The notes beneath the pieces are model-generated. The model searched no databases. It was not told where the DNA came from and saw only the letters and a list, made by a program, of their open reading frames with translations. 64,000 bases of DNA, from the NCBI RefSeq assembly GCF_002410825.1, contig NZ_DHOS01000062.1:1-64000 (forward strand), written 5' to 3'. This DNA comes from Proteiniphilum sp. UBA5384 (GTDB taxonomy: Bacteria > Bacteroidota > Bacteroidia > Bacteroidales > Dysgonomonadaceae). The position numbers and the translations under genes are program-made. Positions 52,402 to 62,148 of this stretch are shown here, in pieces (the first letter of the stretch is position 1; each line of letters starts with the position of its first letter).

Positions 52402-55359
52402 TCATCTATTACAAATCTCTTTAAAGGCGCACCACTGGCAATTCTTTGTATTCTTTGTCTGGATAAACGGAATTTCCGGATTGAAGATTTCCGCAAGGCA
52501 ATCGTTGAATAGCGACTGGAATTCTTCCATGAAAACAGATATGTCAGGAACCGGCCGTTTATTACAAGTGACCACCGTCGAAAGATCATTAAAAATGGCA
52601 CGTAAGTAATAAATTGCCGGAGATAATTGGACATCAGGATATTCACGAGCGTAAAACAATGCATAGACGAACACCTGGAGTATCTGATAGGGGCGGTTCG
52701 GTTTTGATCCGTCGAACAAATCGGGAACCTGTTTGAAGTCAGTTGTCCCCGTGCCGGTCTTGTAGTCGATGATACGATAGCTGTCTCCCACCCTGTCGAT
52801 ACGGTCTATAATCCCCTTGAAGTTCACTATCAGGTTATCGCTCAACCGATACGGCATATCTTGCCCAAAACGATACTCCGCTGCCACAAACTCAAAAGGG
52901 GTAAACTGCTTGTCCATTTCCAGAGTCTGTTTCACGTAGCTCCGGAGAATCTCACCGATGAGGTAATGCTGTCCCACCAAAGGGCGGGGATCATCCTTCC
53001 GTTTGAAGTAATATTCAGCGAATGCCTCTTCAAGAAGTCTGGTCAATAACGCATCATCCTTTGCTATTGCTGTCAGCGCATCAGGGGTAATTGTTTTACT
53101 TTTATATCGGCTGTAGATCTTTTCCATCAACTTGTGAAAGATTGAACCGAACAGGTCCGACTCTACGGACTCCCTTACTTCATCTTCTTCATAAAGGCCT
53201 TCCACAGCGGTAAAGTAAAACTGCAGAGGGCAATTGATGTAGTTGTTAATGAGGGAGGCAGACAAGAACGATCCCCCCCCTTGCCTGAATGCATCCAACT
53301 TCCGCAACACATCCGGTGTTTTGATAACCGACACAGGTAAGATTTCGGGTATCGCCACATCATACGCCACTACCCGTTCCGATATATCAAAATAATCAGA
53401 ATAAAGATATTTCAACTGGTAGAAATAGCGGCTCACTTCCCCGGTCTGCATATCTTCGGTACGTGTGTCATACAACATGAATACCCGTTTGGCACGGCTG
53501 ATCATACGGTAAAAATGGTATGCATAGATACTATCCTGGTGTTCGTATATGGGCAGTCCGAATCCTTTGCGCAAGGTAAACGGGATAAAAGAATTTACAG
53601 GATCTTTCAATGGGAAAACCCCTTCATTCATTGAAAGAATAATCAGGTTTTCAAAGTCAATCGCACGTGTTTCCAGCACACCCATTACTTGTAATCCTGA
53701 AAGAGGTTCTCCGCTGAACGCAACGCTGATGGAATGTGCTAATTTCCTCAGTAACCGGAAACAGGTTTCCAGCGACATGTTTTTTGCACCATGAAGCCTA
53801 TCCTGCAATCGGGTTATGGTTTTGTGATACTGTACGATGAACTCCCGTTCCAGATCTATAGGACGTGAGCCGGCTAAACGAATACTGCTACCATCTTCTT
53901 CCATGTCACGTTTCTCGGCTGTCAGGCTACCATAAATAAAAATGAGAATATCTTTTATGTATTCGAAAATATCATACCATACGGTAATTGGCCGGAAAAT
54001 CAACCGATACAGAGGATGTTGCGGAAATTCGGTCTGCGACACTACTATCCGATTATTGGTAAGGATATATGTTTTTAATGCATCCGCTTCCTCTTTGGCG
54101 ACCCCGTATACCAATGGATGATTCACGATTGACAGCACATTCCGATGATAAAACATCATTTCACCGTCCGATTCGCGTATGTTACGCTGCAAAGCGGTAA
54201 TATGCTCCATCAAGGCCGAAATGGACGAATAAGACAACCCATATCCCATTGTCACATTTATCTTCCCTATTTCTTCGGGAATAGAATAAAGTACTGGTAG
54301 TAACAAACCCTCATCAGGCAGTACAATAGCAGTATTAATTGCTTCATCGGGATCAGGAATATCTCCCGACTCGATCAGTTCCGAAAGGATTTGCGTAACC
54401 TGTTTTGCCTGCCCTACTCCTGAAGGAATTCCAATGACTTCTATGGCTGTTTTCGCTTCAAAATGAAAAGCACCCGTCTCCTCGTCCTGGTCTTCGGGTA
54501 AACTCCCGGCAACAGAACGGGACAAAGTCCTATCCTGGAGTATGAATCGGGAAGGGAACTTCCGTTGGTTTTCTTTTACCCATAGCGAAGCACGGTTCTG
54601 ACTGTCTTGGACCTGCGGAGATTCATAATCCCAGTAAAAATCGGCAATCCCTCGTTTTTTCAAATGTTCCAGTAACACCGTTTCTGCCGGAGTAAGTGCG
54701 TTCAACCCCACAAATATATAGCTTCCGGATTGTAAGCCTTCCTGCTTCCCCTCTGCACCGACGCGTTCCGCCACTTCACGGAACATCATCCCTTCATAAG
54801 CAATTCCTTTTTGTTGTAATTCTGTACGAAAAGACAAATACAACTCATACAATATCTGCCAGGTTTTCTGGAACTTTTGCTTCGACTCGCTCTCTCCCAC
54901 CGGTATAAAATTAGTCCAGAAGCGCCGAATGGCTTCTATCTGCTTTTCAGTCAGATGCGTCAGATCATCCTCCATCGACCGGAGATCCTGCACATTACGG
55001 AACAGTTGTTTGGCATCCGCCATGTACTTGTCCACATCATTGAAATCATTCAACAGCATCTCCCCCCAGAAGAGAAAATCGTCGAACGATTCATCGGAAC
55101 CACTGACGTTTCCAAAATGGTCGTAAAGCATCACGAGCATTTCAATCTTATCAGCCGGACGGTAGGGCGAAAGAGATGAAAATAGTTCCTGGATAGTTAC
55201 TACGGAAGGAGAAAAAAGAGGCTTACCTGCAATCTCTGTAAGGTATTTCTGGAAGAAAAAGCCGGCGCGCCGATTCGGAAACACAAATGTATGCTGATAT
55301 AGTTCATTACCATATTGCGCATAAAAAACTTCCGCTATTTTATACAAAAATGGGATCAT
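52402..55359 (-). CDS. AddB-like nuclease with PD-(D/E)XK and iron-sulfur site
   Basis: 985-residue protein of the AddB/RexB-like group, used with a helicase partner to process double-strand breaks. The N-terminal half has an inactivated helicase-like fold (starting FVFPNRRAGFFFQKYL). The C-terminal RecB-type nuclease shows GIIDRIDRV then YRIIDYKTG (Asp and Glu/Asp-x-Lys positions) and QLQ-like QILQVFVYALFY. Four cysteines placed as in AddB (Cys710 in NCPLQFYF, then Cys974, Cys977, Cys983) suggest a 4Fe-4S cluster that staples the nuclease. No AddA-type helicase gene is visible in the window; if it is immediately outside it cannot be seen. Confidence 0.82.
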   Translation of the reverse strand: MIPFLYKIAEVFYAQYGNELYQHTFVFPNRRAGFFFQKYLTEIAGKPLFSPSVVTIQELFSSLSPYRPADKIEMLVMLYDHFGNVSGSDESFDDFLFWGEMLLNDFNDVDKYMADAKQLFRNVQDLRSMEDDLTHLTEKQIEAIRRFWTNFIPVGESESKQKFQKTWQILYELYLSFRTELQQKGIAYEGMMFREVAERVGAEGKQEGLQSGSYIFVGLNALTPAETVLLEHLKKRGIADFYWDYESPQVQDSQNRASLWVKENQRKFPSRFILQDRTLSRSVAGSLPEDQDEETGAFHFEAKTAIEVIGIPSGVGQAKQVTQILSELIESGDIPDPDEAINTAIVLPDEGLLLPVLYSIPEEIGKINVTMGYGLSYSSISALMEHITALQRNIRESDGEMMFYHRNVLSIVNHPLVYGVAKEEADALKTYILTNNRIVVSQTEFPQHPLYRLIFRPITVWYDIFEYIKDILIFIYGSLTAEKRDMEEDGSSIRLAGSRPIDLEREFIVQYHKTITRLQDRLHGAKNMSLETCFRLLRKLAHSISVAFSGEPLSGLQVMGVLETRAIDFENLIILSMNEGVFPLKDPVNSFIPFTLRKGFGLPIYEHQDSIYAYHFYRMISRAKRVFMLYDTRTEDMQTGEVSRYFYQLKYLYSDYFDISERVVAYDVAIPEILPVSVIKTPDVLRKLDAFRQGGGSFLSASLINNYINCPLQFYFTAVEGLYEEDEVRESVESDLFGSIFHKLMEKIYSRYKSKTITPDALTAIAKDDALLTRLLEEAFAEYYFKRKDDPRPLVGQHYLIGEILRSYVKQTLEMDKQFTPFEFVAAEYRFGQDMPYRLSDNLIVNFKGIIDRIDRVGDSYRIIDYKTGTGTTDFKQVPDLFDGSKPNRPYQILQVFVYALFYAREYPDVQLSPAIYYLRAIFNDLSTVVTCNKRPVPDISVFMEEFQSLFNDCLAEIFNPEIPFIQTKNTKNCQWCAFKEICNR

Positions 55360-55550
55360 ATAAGGTTACCTTCTATCGTAGCTATTACTTTGTTATTACC
55401 CATGCAATAAATCTCCTTTCTTGCACAAATCTACACAATTTATTTTACAACAGAAAAGTTTATTTTTTTGATTTTCCGCAGATATATTTCTTTTTTCTCT
55501 TATTTTTTCATTATTTTGTAGTTGCATTCCCATTCAAGGCCCATAATACA

Positions 55551-56114
55551 ATGATTCACTTTCCAAATATCGAGTCAACTTATAATGAATATATGGATAA
55601 CTTGTATTCATATGCTTTACATTTGGGTTTCGATGCGGAGAGCGCAATGGATGCCATTCACGATGTTTTTTATAAATTATGCACCAATCATTCCTCTTTG
55701 AATGAAATAAATAACCTAAAATCCTATCTCTTCAGATCATTAAGAAACAGATTGATAGACATGAAGCGAATTGATAGGGAGGTTAATTTATCCACCATTG
55801 AACATAACAACAATCAAATTGAAGAATATCAAGAGGGACTTCCCTTTCAGTTACAGGTTACGATAGAGGATGAACTGATCAAAGAAGAGGATGCTGAGGA
55901 AATACGCCAAAAAGTAGAAGACATATTAAGCCGGCTGACTGACCGTCAGCGGGAAATCATCTATCTGCGTTATATCAGGGAACAGAGTTACGAAGAAATT
56001 GCTGAAATCATGCAGATCTCGGTAGCCGCATGCCGCAATCTGATAAGCAAATCGATCGCCAGATTGAAAGAATCTTCTCTGACGATCGCTTTGCTCCTGC
56101 TGGTAATTAAATAA
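55551..56114 (+). CDS. ECF-type RNA polymerase sigma factor (SusC/SusD-associated type)
   Basis: 187-residue sigma factor. Region 2 spans about residues 12-75 (YNEYMDNLYSYALHLG, AMDAIHDVFYKL, LRNRLIDMKR) and region 4 about 120-175 (LTDRQREIIYLRYIREQSYEEIAEIMQISVAACRNLISKSIARLK). The frame is open to 55287, but the upstream codons are low-complexity and the ATG at 55551 gives the normal start. It likely pairs with the FecR gene at 57092, though an unrelated gene lies between them. Confidence 0.85.
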   Translation: MIHFPNIESTYNEYMDNLYSYALHLGFDAESAMDAIHDVFYKLCTNHSSLNEINNLKSYLFRSLRNRLIDMKRIDREVNLSTIEHNNNQIEEYQEGLPFQLQVTIEDELIKEEDAEEIRQKVEDILSRLTDRQREIIYLRYIREQSYEEIAEIMQISVAACRNLISKSIARLKESSLTIALLLLVIK

Positions 56115-56118
56115 AGTG

Positions 56119-56688
56119 TTATTCAGCATTCTTAAGAACCTTCTTCACCTTCCTCAACCGGAAAGCTATGTAGATCCTGAAAAATCCCATTACCATAAAA
56201 GTAAATGCCGTCCACAAAACAATGGATATACCGGCAAAAGCAGGATTAAATAGCATGATTAATGATAGAATCACGCCAAGGATAGCAAGAATCAACAAAG
56301 TTTGCCACCCCACATCATAATATCCTTTTATCGTACATGCAATACTGATGCCGGTCACAGAATAAAAGAGCAGCATAAACCCCACATAAAACGGAAGGGT
56401 AGCAGCTGATAGGCCCGGATTGAACATCAACAATACACCTAAAATGATACTCATAATTCCTATGGCCAGTGACCAACCCCATTTCTCCGATTTATTCGCG
56501 ATAGCGAAGAAAGCTTCAAAAATCCCACTAAAAAAGAACCCTATGGCAAAAACAATAGACAATGCCAGATAGGATGTAACAGGAGAGAAAATACACCAAA
56601 CACCAACTGCAACTAAAATAATACCCACGATTAGAGGAAGATACCAATGTTTCACTCCTCTTTCAACTTCTTTTAATAATGTTTCCAT
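56119..56688 (-). CDS. HdeD family membrane protein
   Basis: 189-residue inner-membrane protein with six hydrophobic helices in pairs and the repeated DUF308 pattern (GIILVAVGVWCIFSP, IMSIILGVLLMFNPG, ILGVILSLIMLFNP). HdeD proteins are linked to acid resistance in enteric bacteria; in Bacteroidetes the role is unknown. It is on the opposite strand, four bases from the end of the sigma gene, and separates that gene from FecR. Confidence 0.82.
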   Translation of the reverse strand: METLLKEVERGVKHWYLPLIVGIILVAVGVWCIFSPVTSYLALSIVFAIGFFFSGIFEAFFAIANKSEKWGWSLAIGIMSIILGVLLMFNPGLSAATLPFYVGFMLLFYSVTGISIACTIKGYYDVGWQTLLILAILGVILSLIMLFNPAFAGISIVLWTAFTFMVMGFFRIYIAFRLRKVKKVLKNAE

Positions 56689-57091
56689 AATTTATTGTAT
56701 TAAAAATTCAACTTTGCACAAAAAAAATGATTTATGATAGTAACCTTGACCAACAGATTGTTTTTTTGTCGGAGGATATTTTTCTTTCATAGTTTTCACA
56801 ATAGATATTACCGAAGCTCATTATTTACTTCTCTATAATTAACAACTCTCACCCTTTTTTTGTTCCCATTTTTTTTCTGATGTGAATAATATCCTGAAAC
56901 TCATACCCCCCCTGTGGAATAATCGCCGATACCTACCACTATAATGAGTAAAAGAGTTGCTAAAACAATCCTCTTTTAGTTAAATTTCATCCAAATTTAA
57001 TATTTCTTTTAAAAAGTGATGATATTATCAATGGATATTCGTCTTATATATACGTCCTAAAAAAGGGTGAAAAATATTTCGTCATACACCT
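56689..57091. other. 403-base AT-rich region between hdeD and fecR, no gene
   Basis: No reading frame of more than about a dozen codons from ATG is convincing. No consensus promoter was found for FecR on the plus strand or for hdeD on the minus strand, so control of both is open. Confidence 0.55.
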
Positions 57092-58348
57092 ATGCATTTG
57101 AAAACAGAGAATAGCTTTGTCCGGTTTCTGAAAAATGAGAAGTTCATTGAATGGAAATTATTCCCGACGGATGAATTAAACAGATACTGGCAAGAGTATC
57201 AGCAGTACCATCCCGATGAAAGGGACGATATTCTGCTGGCGGAGCAACATTTTCAAAACATAAATATATCATCGGTGAAATTACCGGAGGAGAAAAAACA
57301 AGAGGCAATCCGCCATTTGGAGCGATCACTTAGAACTTATTGCCAAAAACGCAGGATTCGTCATTTTACGTATGTTGCTGCGGCATGTACTGCCGTGTTG
57401 GTAATATCAGTACTCCTTTTCCTGAAAGAGATGAACCACAGCGGAGAGAAAATGATTGCTTCTACAAATTACATTATGGGAAGCGAGTTGGAATCGGAAG
57501 ATATTCTGTTTATTACCGGTAGTAAAACCTCCTCTTTCCAGAATAATATAAATATTCAAATAGACCGTGACAACACGGCGCAAATAAAAAACGGAGAAGA
57601 CGATGAAGAGATTTCTATCGAACAGCATACAATGAACAAATTGATTGTACCCTATGGGAAAAGATCAAAGATTGTCTTGTCTGACGGAACACAAGTATGG
57701 TTAAACTCCGGATCTTCCCTTGAGTTTCCTTCTCCTTTTACGCAGGATTCCAGAAAAATCTTCCTGTCAGGAGAAATTTATATTGAAGTGCTCCCCGATA
57801 AAAATAAACCGTTTTATGTGCACACTTCTGATTATGATATAAAAGTATACGGAACAAAATTCAATGTATCATCCTATTCCGATGTACCTTCGGCTGTAGT
57901 ACTGATAGAAGGAAGTGTGAGCCTCCAATCTCCTGATAAAGAAGAGTTATTCCTGTTGCCCAACGAACAGGCGGTTTACTCCGAAACGACCGGAACTTTC
58001 TACAAGAAGGAAGTAGATGTGGATCCTTTTATCAGTTGGAAAGAGGGTTACCTCACTTTTGAAGATACCCCTGTAACCGAAGCGCTCAGGCAAATAGAGA
58101 GATACTATAACCTTTCATTTAATTACGAAGACGATATTTCTTTCCAAGGGCTTACCTGTACAGGAAAAATTATCCTATCGGACAATCTGGATAACGTAAT
58201 GATGGCTTTGGCACTTATTTCAGGTACAAAATACAAGAAAGAGGAGAAACTATATACATTTATAAGTAAAAGTAGTCATCTTAAACGAGTTAAGTTAATT
58301 TCATATGCTCTCTGTAATCATTTCTTCATAAAATTGAAATCAATTTGA
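57092..58348 (+). CDS. FecR family anti-sigma factor
   Basis: 418-residue inner-membrane regulator with a cytoplasmic N-terminal part (about 1-88), one membrane helix (about 92-110), a periplasmic FecR domain (about 180-290, with VPYGKRSKIVLSDGTQVWLNSGSSLEFPS and FYVHTSDYDIKVYGTKFNVSSY) and a DUF4974/STN-like end (about 315-390). It transmits the state of the TonB-dependent receptor to an ECF sigma factor. The last 20 residues (SHLKRVKLISY...) go beyond the usual end of the family and may be a read-through extension. SusC begins 245 bases downstream. Confidence 0.88.
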   Translation: MHLKTENSFVRFLKNEKFIEWKLFPTDELNRYWQEYQQYHPDERDDILLAEQHFQNINISSVKLPEEKKQEAIRHLERSLRTYCQKRRIRHFTYVAAACTAVLVISVLLFLKEMNHSGEKMIASTNYIMGSELESEDILFITGSKTSSFQNNINIQIDRDNTAQIKNGEDDEEISIEQHTMNKLIVPYGKRSKIVLSDGTQVWLNSGSSLEFPSPFTQDSRKIFLSGEIYIEVLPDKNKPFYVHTSDYDIKVYGTKFNVSSYSDVPSAVVLIEGSVSLQSPDKEELFLLPNEQAVYSETTGTFYKKEVDVDPFISWKEGYLTFEDTPVTEALRQIERYYNLSFNYEDDISFQGLTCTGKIILSDNLDNVMMALALISGTKYKKEEKLYTFISKSSHLKRVKLISYALCNHFFIKLKSI

Positions 58349-58514
58349 AACATTAATTCTATTTCTTTGCACAAAAAATGAGAATTATAGTATAAATTTT
58401 GCGAAATAACTAATTAACAGAAGATAGCATCTAAATATTTTATAATCAAATAAAAAAGATATGCCTATGGGAAAAATATAAAGTTAAAACTAAAAGCCAT
58501 CTGCCAACTATAAA

Positions 58515-58543
58515 GTCGAACGGTACTGTGAATACCGTCCGAC
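58515..58543 (+). promoter_or_regulatory. Strong hairpin in the susC leader
   Basis: GTCGAACGGTA (58515-58525) pairs with TACCGTCCGAC (58533-58543) at ten of eleven positions around a seven-base loop. It is 50 bases before the susC ATG and lacks a T-tract, so a leader or small-RNA target structure is more likely than a terminator. The rest of the gap 58349-58593 holds no gene. Confidence 0.5.
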
Positions 58544-58593
58544 CAGACAATTCTAATTACCTCATATATCAATAATTAAAATCATACAAAAAT

Positions 58594-61500
58594 ATGAATA
58601 AATATTCTATTGAAAGGGAAAAACCTGACAATAAATTCAAACATGTTATAAAAATAATGAGAATAACCTTATTCCTACTATTTTTCGGTGTCCTCTTTTC
58701 ACACGCCGCGACCGGTTATTCACAAGAAGTTGAATTGACTCTCAATTTGAAATCTACATCAATTAAAGAAATCTGTGAAAAGGTTGAAAGCAAAAGTGAA
58801 TTCCGATTTATATTTGCAGGAAATGCAAAAAAAAGCATTCGAAGAAAAGTAGATCTAAATGTCAATTCACAAAATATTGAAGAGATACTTGACAAGATTC
58901 TAACCGATACAGATCTCAAATACAACATATTAGAGAATCAAATAGTAATTTATCGAGATGAAAAAATAATTTCCAAAGAAATAGAAAGTATCCTTTCAGA
59001 ACAGATTGCACAACCTTCAAATCGTGTAAATATCACAGGAAAAGTTACAGATGCGTTTAATGATGATCCTATTCCGGGAGTCAATGTGGTGATATCCGGC
59101 ACATCCATTGGAACCACAACAGACCTGGACGGTGTATATGAACTTTTGGTCAATGAGGGAGATACGTTGGTATATTCTTTTATCGGTTTTGAAACACAAA
59201 GAATTGAGGTAGGGAAAGTAAGAATAATCAATGTCAGGCTTTCCGAACATTCCGAAATGTTGGAAGAGGCGGTGGTAGTGGCCTTTGGAAAACAATCAAA
59301 AGAAAGTGTCGTATCATCTATCACAACCGTTAATACAAAAGATTTAAAAGTGCCCTCAAGTAATTTAACTACTGCCCTTGCGGGTAAGATGGCCGGTTTG
59401 GTAGCCTATCAGAGTACCGGTGCGCCGGGGGAGGAAGATGCACAATTCTTCGTAAGAAGTGTCACTTCTTTTGGTAGCGGGCTTACTTCGCCACTTATAT
59501 TGATTGATAATATTGAGATGACATCAAAGGATCTCTCCAGACTTCACCCTGACGATATAGCCAGCTTCTCCATATTAAAGGATGCGTCGGCTACGGCGCT
59601 CTATGGAGCGAGAGGAGCCAATGGAGTAGTTTTGGTGACCACGAAAGAAGGAAAGAAAGGCGAAGTGAAAGTACAAGCCAGAGTAGAATCATCCCTTTCT
59701 ACTCCAACAACCAAAGTAGATATAGCAGATCCGGTCACTTTTATGGAATATTCCAATATTGCAAGTATGACCCGTCATGGTGAACTCACCTATCCTCAAA
59801 GTAAAATTCAAAACACAAAGGATCCCAATAGAAATCCTTATGTGTATCCTGCTGTGGATTGGAAAGATATGTTGACAAGAAATCACTCCTGGAACCATCG
59901 GGCTAATCTTAATATTACAGGAGGAGGGAATGCGGCAGCTTATTTCTTGGCTGGGTCCTTTTCGCAAGACAATGGAATATTGGAAGTGGATAAACGCAAT
60001 CCATTCAACACCAATATAAATTTAAAAAAATACTCGGTACGGTCTAATGTAAATCTCTTTCTTACCAAAACATTAGAAGCAAAAGTGAGAGTGAGCGCCA
60101 ATTTTGAAGATTACACGGGTCCTATCGGAGAATCCGGGAGTGGAGGTGCCAATACTTATGGGAAAACCCTGCTGGCCAATCCGGTACTATTTCCAGCTTA
60201 CTATGCACCGGATGCTGCCACTCAACATTTGAACCGTGTCCTTTTTGGTAATTACTCAGGAGATGATTATGGACAGGGTTCCCCCGACTATCTCAATCCA
60301 TATGCCGAAATAATGAAAGGCTATGAGGACATGAAAAACAGCACTCTCTTGGCACAGATAGAACTGCATCAAGATTTAAAAATGATTACGCAAGGGTTGA
60401 AAGCCCGTTTTATTGGTAGTATTACCCGCTACTCAGGTTTTAATATCCAACGTAGCTACAAACCGTTCTATTATCAATACATAAAAGGATCCTACGACCC
60501 TCATGCAAGTTATCCTTACGATTTAGCGTCATTAAATCCTGAGGGGGGTGCTGATTTTATTGATTATACAGCAGGAGATAAATTTGTAAAATCCACTTCT
60601 TACGCAGAAGGTGCCATTCTTTATAATCGAAAATTTAATCAGATTCACGATGTGGGTGCGCTTTTAGTGGGGTCATTTAAAGAAAACATGAATGGCAGCC
60701 CTGTAAATTTAGATTCCTCCTTACCATCAAGAAATGTATCTCTAGCCGGTCGCTTTACGTATGGTTTGGATCAAACTTATTTTGCCGAATTTAATTTTGG
60801 GTTAAATGGTTCAGAACGTTTTGACCCTTCTCATCGTTGGGGATTCTTCCCATCTGTAGGTACCGGTTGGCAACTTTCGAATGAAAAATTTTGGGACGGA
60901 TTAAAAAGAGTGGTTCCTACACTTAAATTAAGAGCCTCTTATGGATTGGTAGGGAATGATGTAATTGTAGATGATTCAGATCGATTTTTTTTCACTTCAA
61001 ATGTCAACTTGAATGGATCAAGTGCGGGTTATTTTGGGAACAATCCCTATCAGACTTTCACCCGTCCTACAATTAATATTTCAAGATATGCAAATCCAAA
61101 TATTACCTGGGAAGTGTCTTATAAAACCAATCTGGCGCTGGAATTAGGTCTATTGAATGACGATTTATCTCTGATTGCCGAATTTTATCACGAAAAACGA
61201 ACAAATATTGTACAGCCTCGCCCGGACGTACCTTCAACCATGGGACTTACCGCCGGTATTAAAACCAACTATGGTGAAGCTGTCGGGAAAGGAATTGATT
61301 TGACGCTTGATTATAACAAAGCGCTTAGAAATGGGATGTGGTATATCGTAAGAGGTAATTTCACTTATGGTAAAGCCAAAATCACTAAATACGATGAATT
61401 GGATTATTCAGGAATTGCACCTTGGAGATCTATGGTGGGACAAAAAGTGGGTCAAACACGTGGATATGTAGCGGAAAGATTATTTATTGACGACAATGAA

Positions 61501-62139
61501 GTATTGAACTCGCCGGTACAACAAGTGACTACCGGTAGTGGAATATATCAAGCGGGTGACATTAAATATCGCGATATAAATGGTGATGGCGTTATCAATG
61601 AGTTCGATATCGTTCCGATGGGATATCCCAAGAATCCGGAAATACAATATGGCTTTGGAGGCTCGTTTGGATATAAGTCGTTTGATATCTCAGCCTTTTT
61701 CCAGGGACAGGCTCGATACTCTTTTTTCTTAAATGCGAGTGCAATGGCGCCTTTTGTTGAAGTTACTTCAGGAGGTCAGAAAGGGAATAGGGCGATGTTG
61801 AATTTCATTGCCGAGAGTGTATGGACAGAAACCGACAGAGATGTGTATGCAAAATGGCCCCGATTGTCTCCGGACAAAGGATCTACCGCGTATGGCAATG
61901 AGAACAATTTCGTTAACAGCAATTATTGGATGCGTACTCCTTATTTCTTACGTTTAAAATCGCTCGAGGTAGGTTACACCATTCCTCAGTTTAAAGGCGT
62001 TATTCCCAGAGTATATTTAAGTGGTACTAACTTATTTACAATATCCAACTTTAAATTATGGGATCCCGAAATGGGAGGTAATGGTCTTTCTTATCCTATA
62101 CAGCGAGTATTTAATCTAGGCATTCAAGTTAATTTTTAA
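58594..62139 (+). CDS. SusC/RagA-type TonB-dependent outer-membrane transporter with STN domain
   Basis: 1181-residue outer-membrane receptor. In order: signal peptide (cleavage near ATGYSQ), STN signalling domain (about 48-125), carboxypeptidase-regulatory-like domain (about 150-222, ITGKVTDAFNDDPIPGVNVVISG), TonB box/plug (about 228-355, with the SusC marker LKDASATALYGARGANGVVLVTT), then the 22-strand barrel ending in VFNLGIQVNF. The STN domain implies surface signalling through the FecR protein and ECF sigma factor upstream. The nutrient is unknown because no glycoside hydrolase is inside the window. Confidence 0.93.
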   Translation: MNKYSIEREKPDNKFKHVIKIMRITLFLLFFGVLFSHAATGYSQEVELTLNLKSTSIKEICEKVESKSEFRFIFAGNAKKSIRRKVDLNVNSQNIEEILDKILTDTDLKYNILENQIVIYRDEKIISKEIESILSEQIAQPSNRVNITGKVTDAFNDDPIPGVNVVISGTSIGTTTDLDGVYELLVNEGDTLVYSFIGFETQRIEVGKVRIINVRLSEHSEMLEEAVVVAFGKQSKESVVSSITTVNTKDLKVPSSNLTTALAGKMAGLVAYQSTGAPGEEDAQFFVRSVTSFGSGLTSPLILIDNIEMTSKDLSRLHPDDIASFSILKDASATALYGARGANGVVLVTTKEGKKGEVKVQARVESSLSTPTTKVDIADPVTFMEYSNIASMTRHGELTYPQSKIQNTKDPNRNPYVYPAVDWKDMLTRNHSWNHRANLNITGGGNAAAYFLAGSFSQDNGILEVDKRNPFNTNINLKKYSVRSNVNLFLTKTLEAKVRVSANFEDYTGPIGESGSGGANTYGKTLLANPVLFPAYYAPDAATQHLNRVLFGNYSGDDYGQGSPDYLNPYAEIMKGYEDMKNSTLLAQIELHQDLKMITQGLKARFIGSITRYSGFNIQRSYKPFYYQYIKGSYDPHASYPYDLASLNPEGGADFIDYTAGDKFVKSTSYAEGAILYNRKFNQIHDVGALLVGSFKENMNGSPVNLDSSLPSRNVSLAGRFTYGLDQTYFAEFNFGLNGSERFDPSHRWGFFPSVGTGWQLSNEKFWDGLKRVVPTLKLRASYGLVGNDVIVDDSDRFFFTSNVNLNGSSAGYFGNNPYQTFTRPTINISRYANPNITWEVSYKTNLALELGLLNDDLSLIAEFYHEKRTNIVQPRPDVPSTMGLTAGIKTNYGEAVGKGIDLTLDYNKALRNGMWYIVRGNFTYGKAKITKYDELDYSGIAPWRSMVGQKVGQTRGYVAERLFIDDNEVLNSPVQQVTTGSGIYQAGDIKYRDINGDGVINEFDIVPMGYPKNPEIQYGFGGSFGYKSFDISAFFQGQARYSFFLNASAMAPFVEVTSGGQKGNRAMLNFIAESVWTETDRDVYAKWPRLSPDKGSTAYGNENNFVNSNYWMRTPYFLRLKSLEVGYTIPQFKGVIPRVYLSGTNLFTISNFKLWDPEMGGNGLSYPIQRVFNLGIQVNF

Positions 62140-62148
62140 TAGAAGAAG

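Noticed and set aside
55287..55550. 88-codon N-terminal extension of the sigma factor
   Set aside because: Low-complexity Tyr/Phe-rich sequence overlapping the AddB gene start on the other strand; the sigma region 2 begins properly from 55551.
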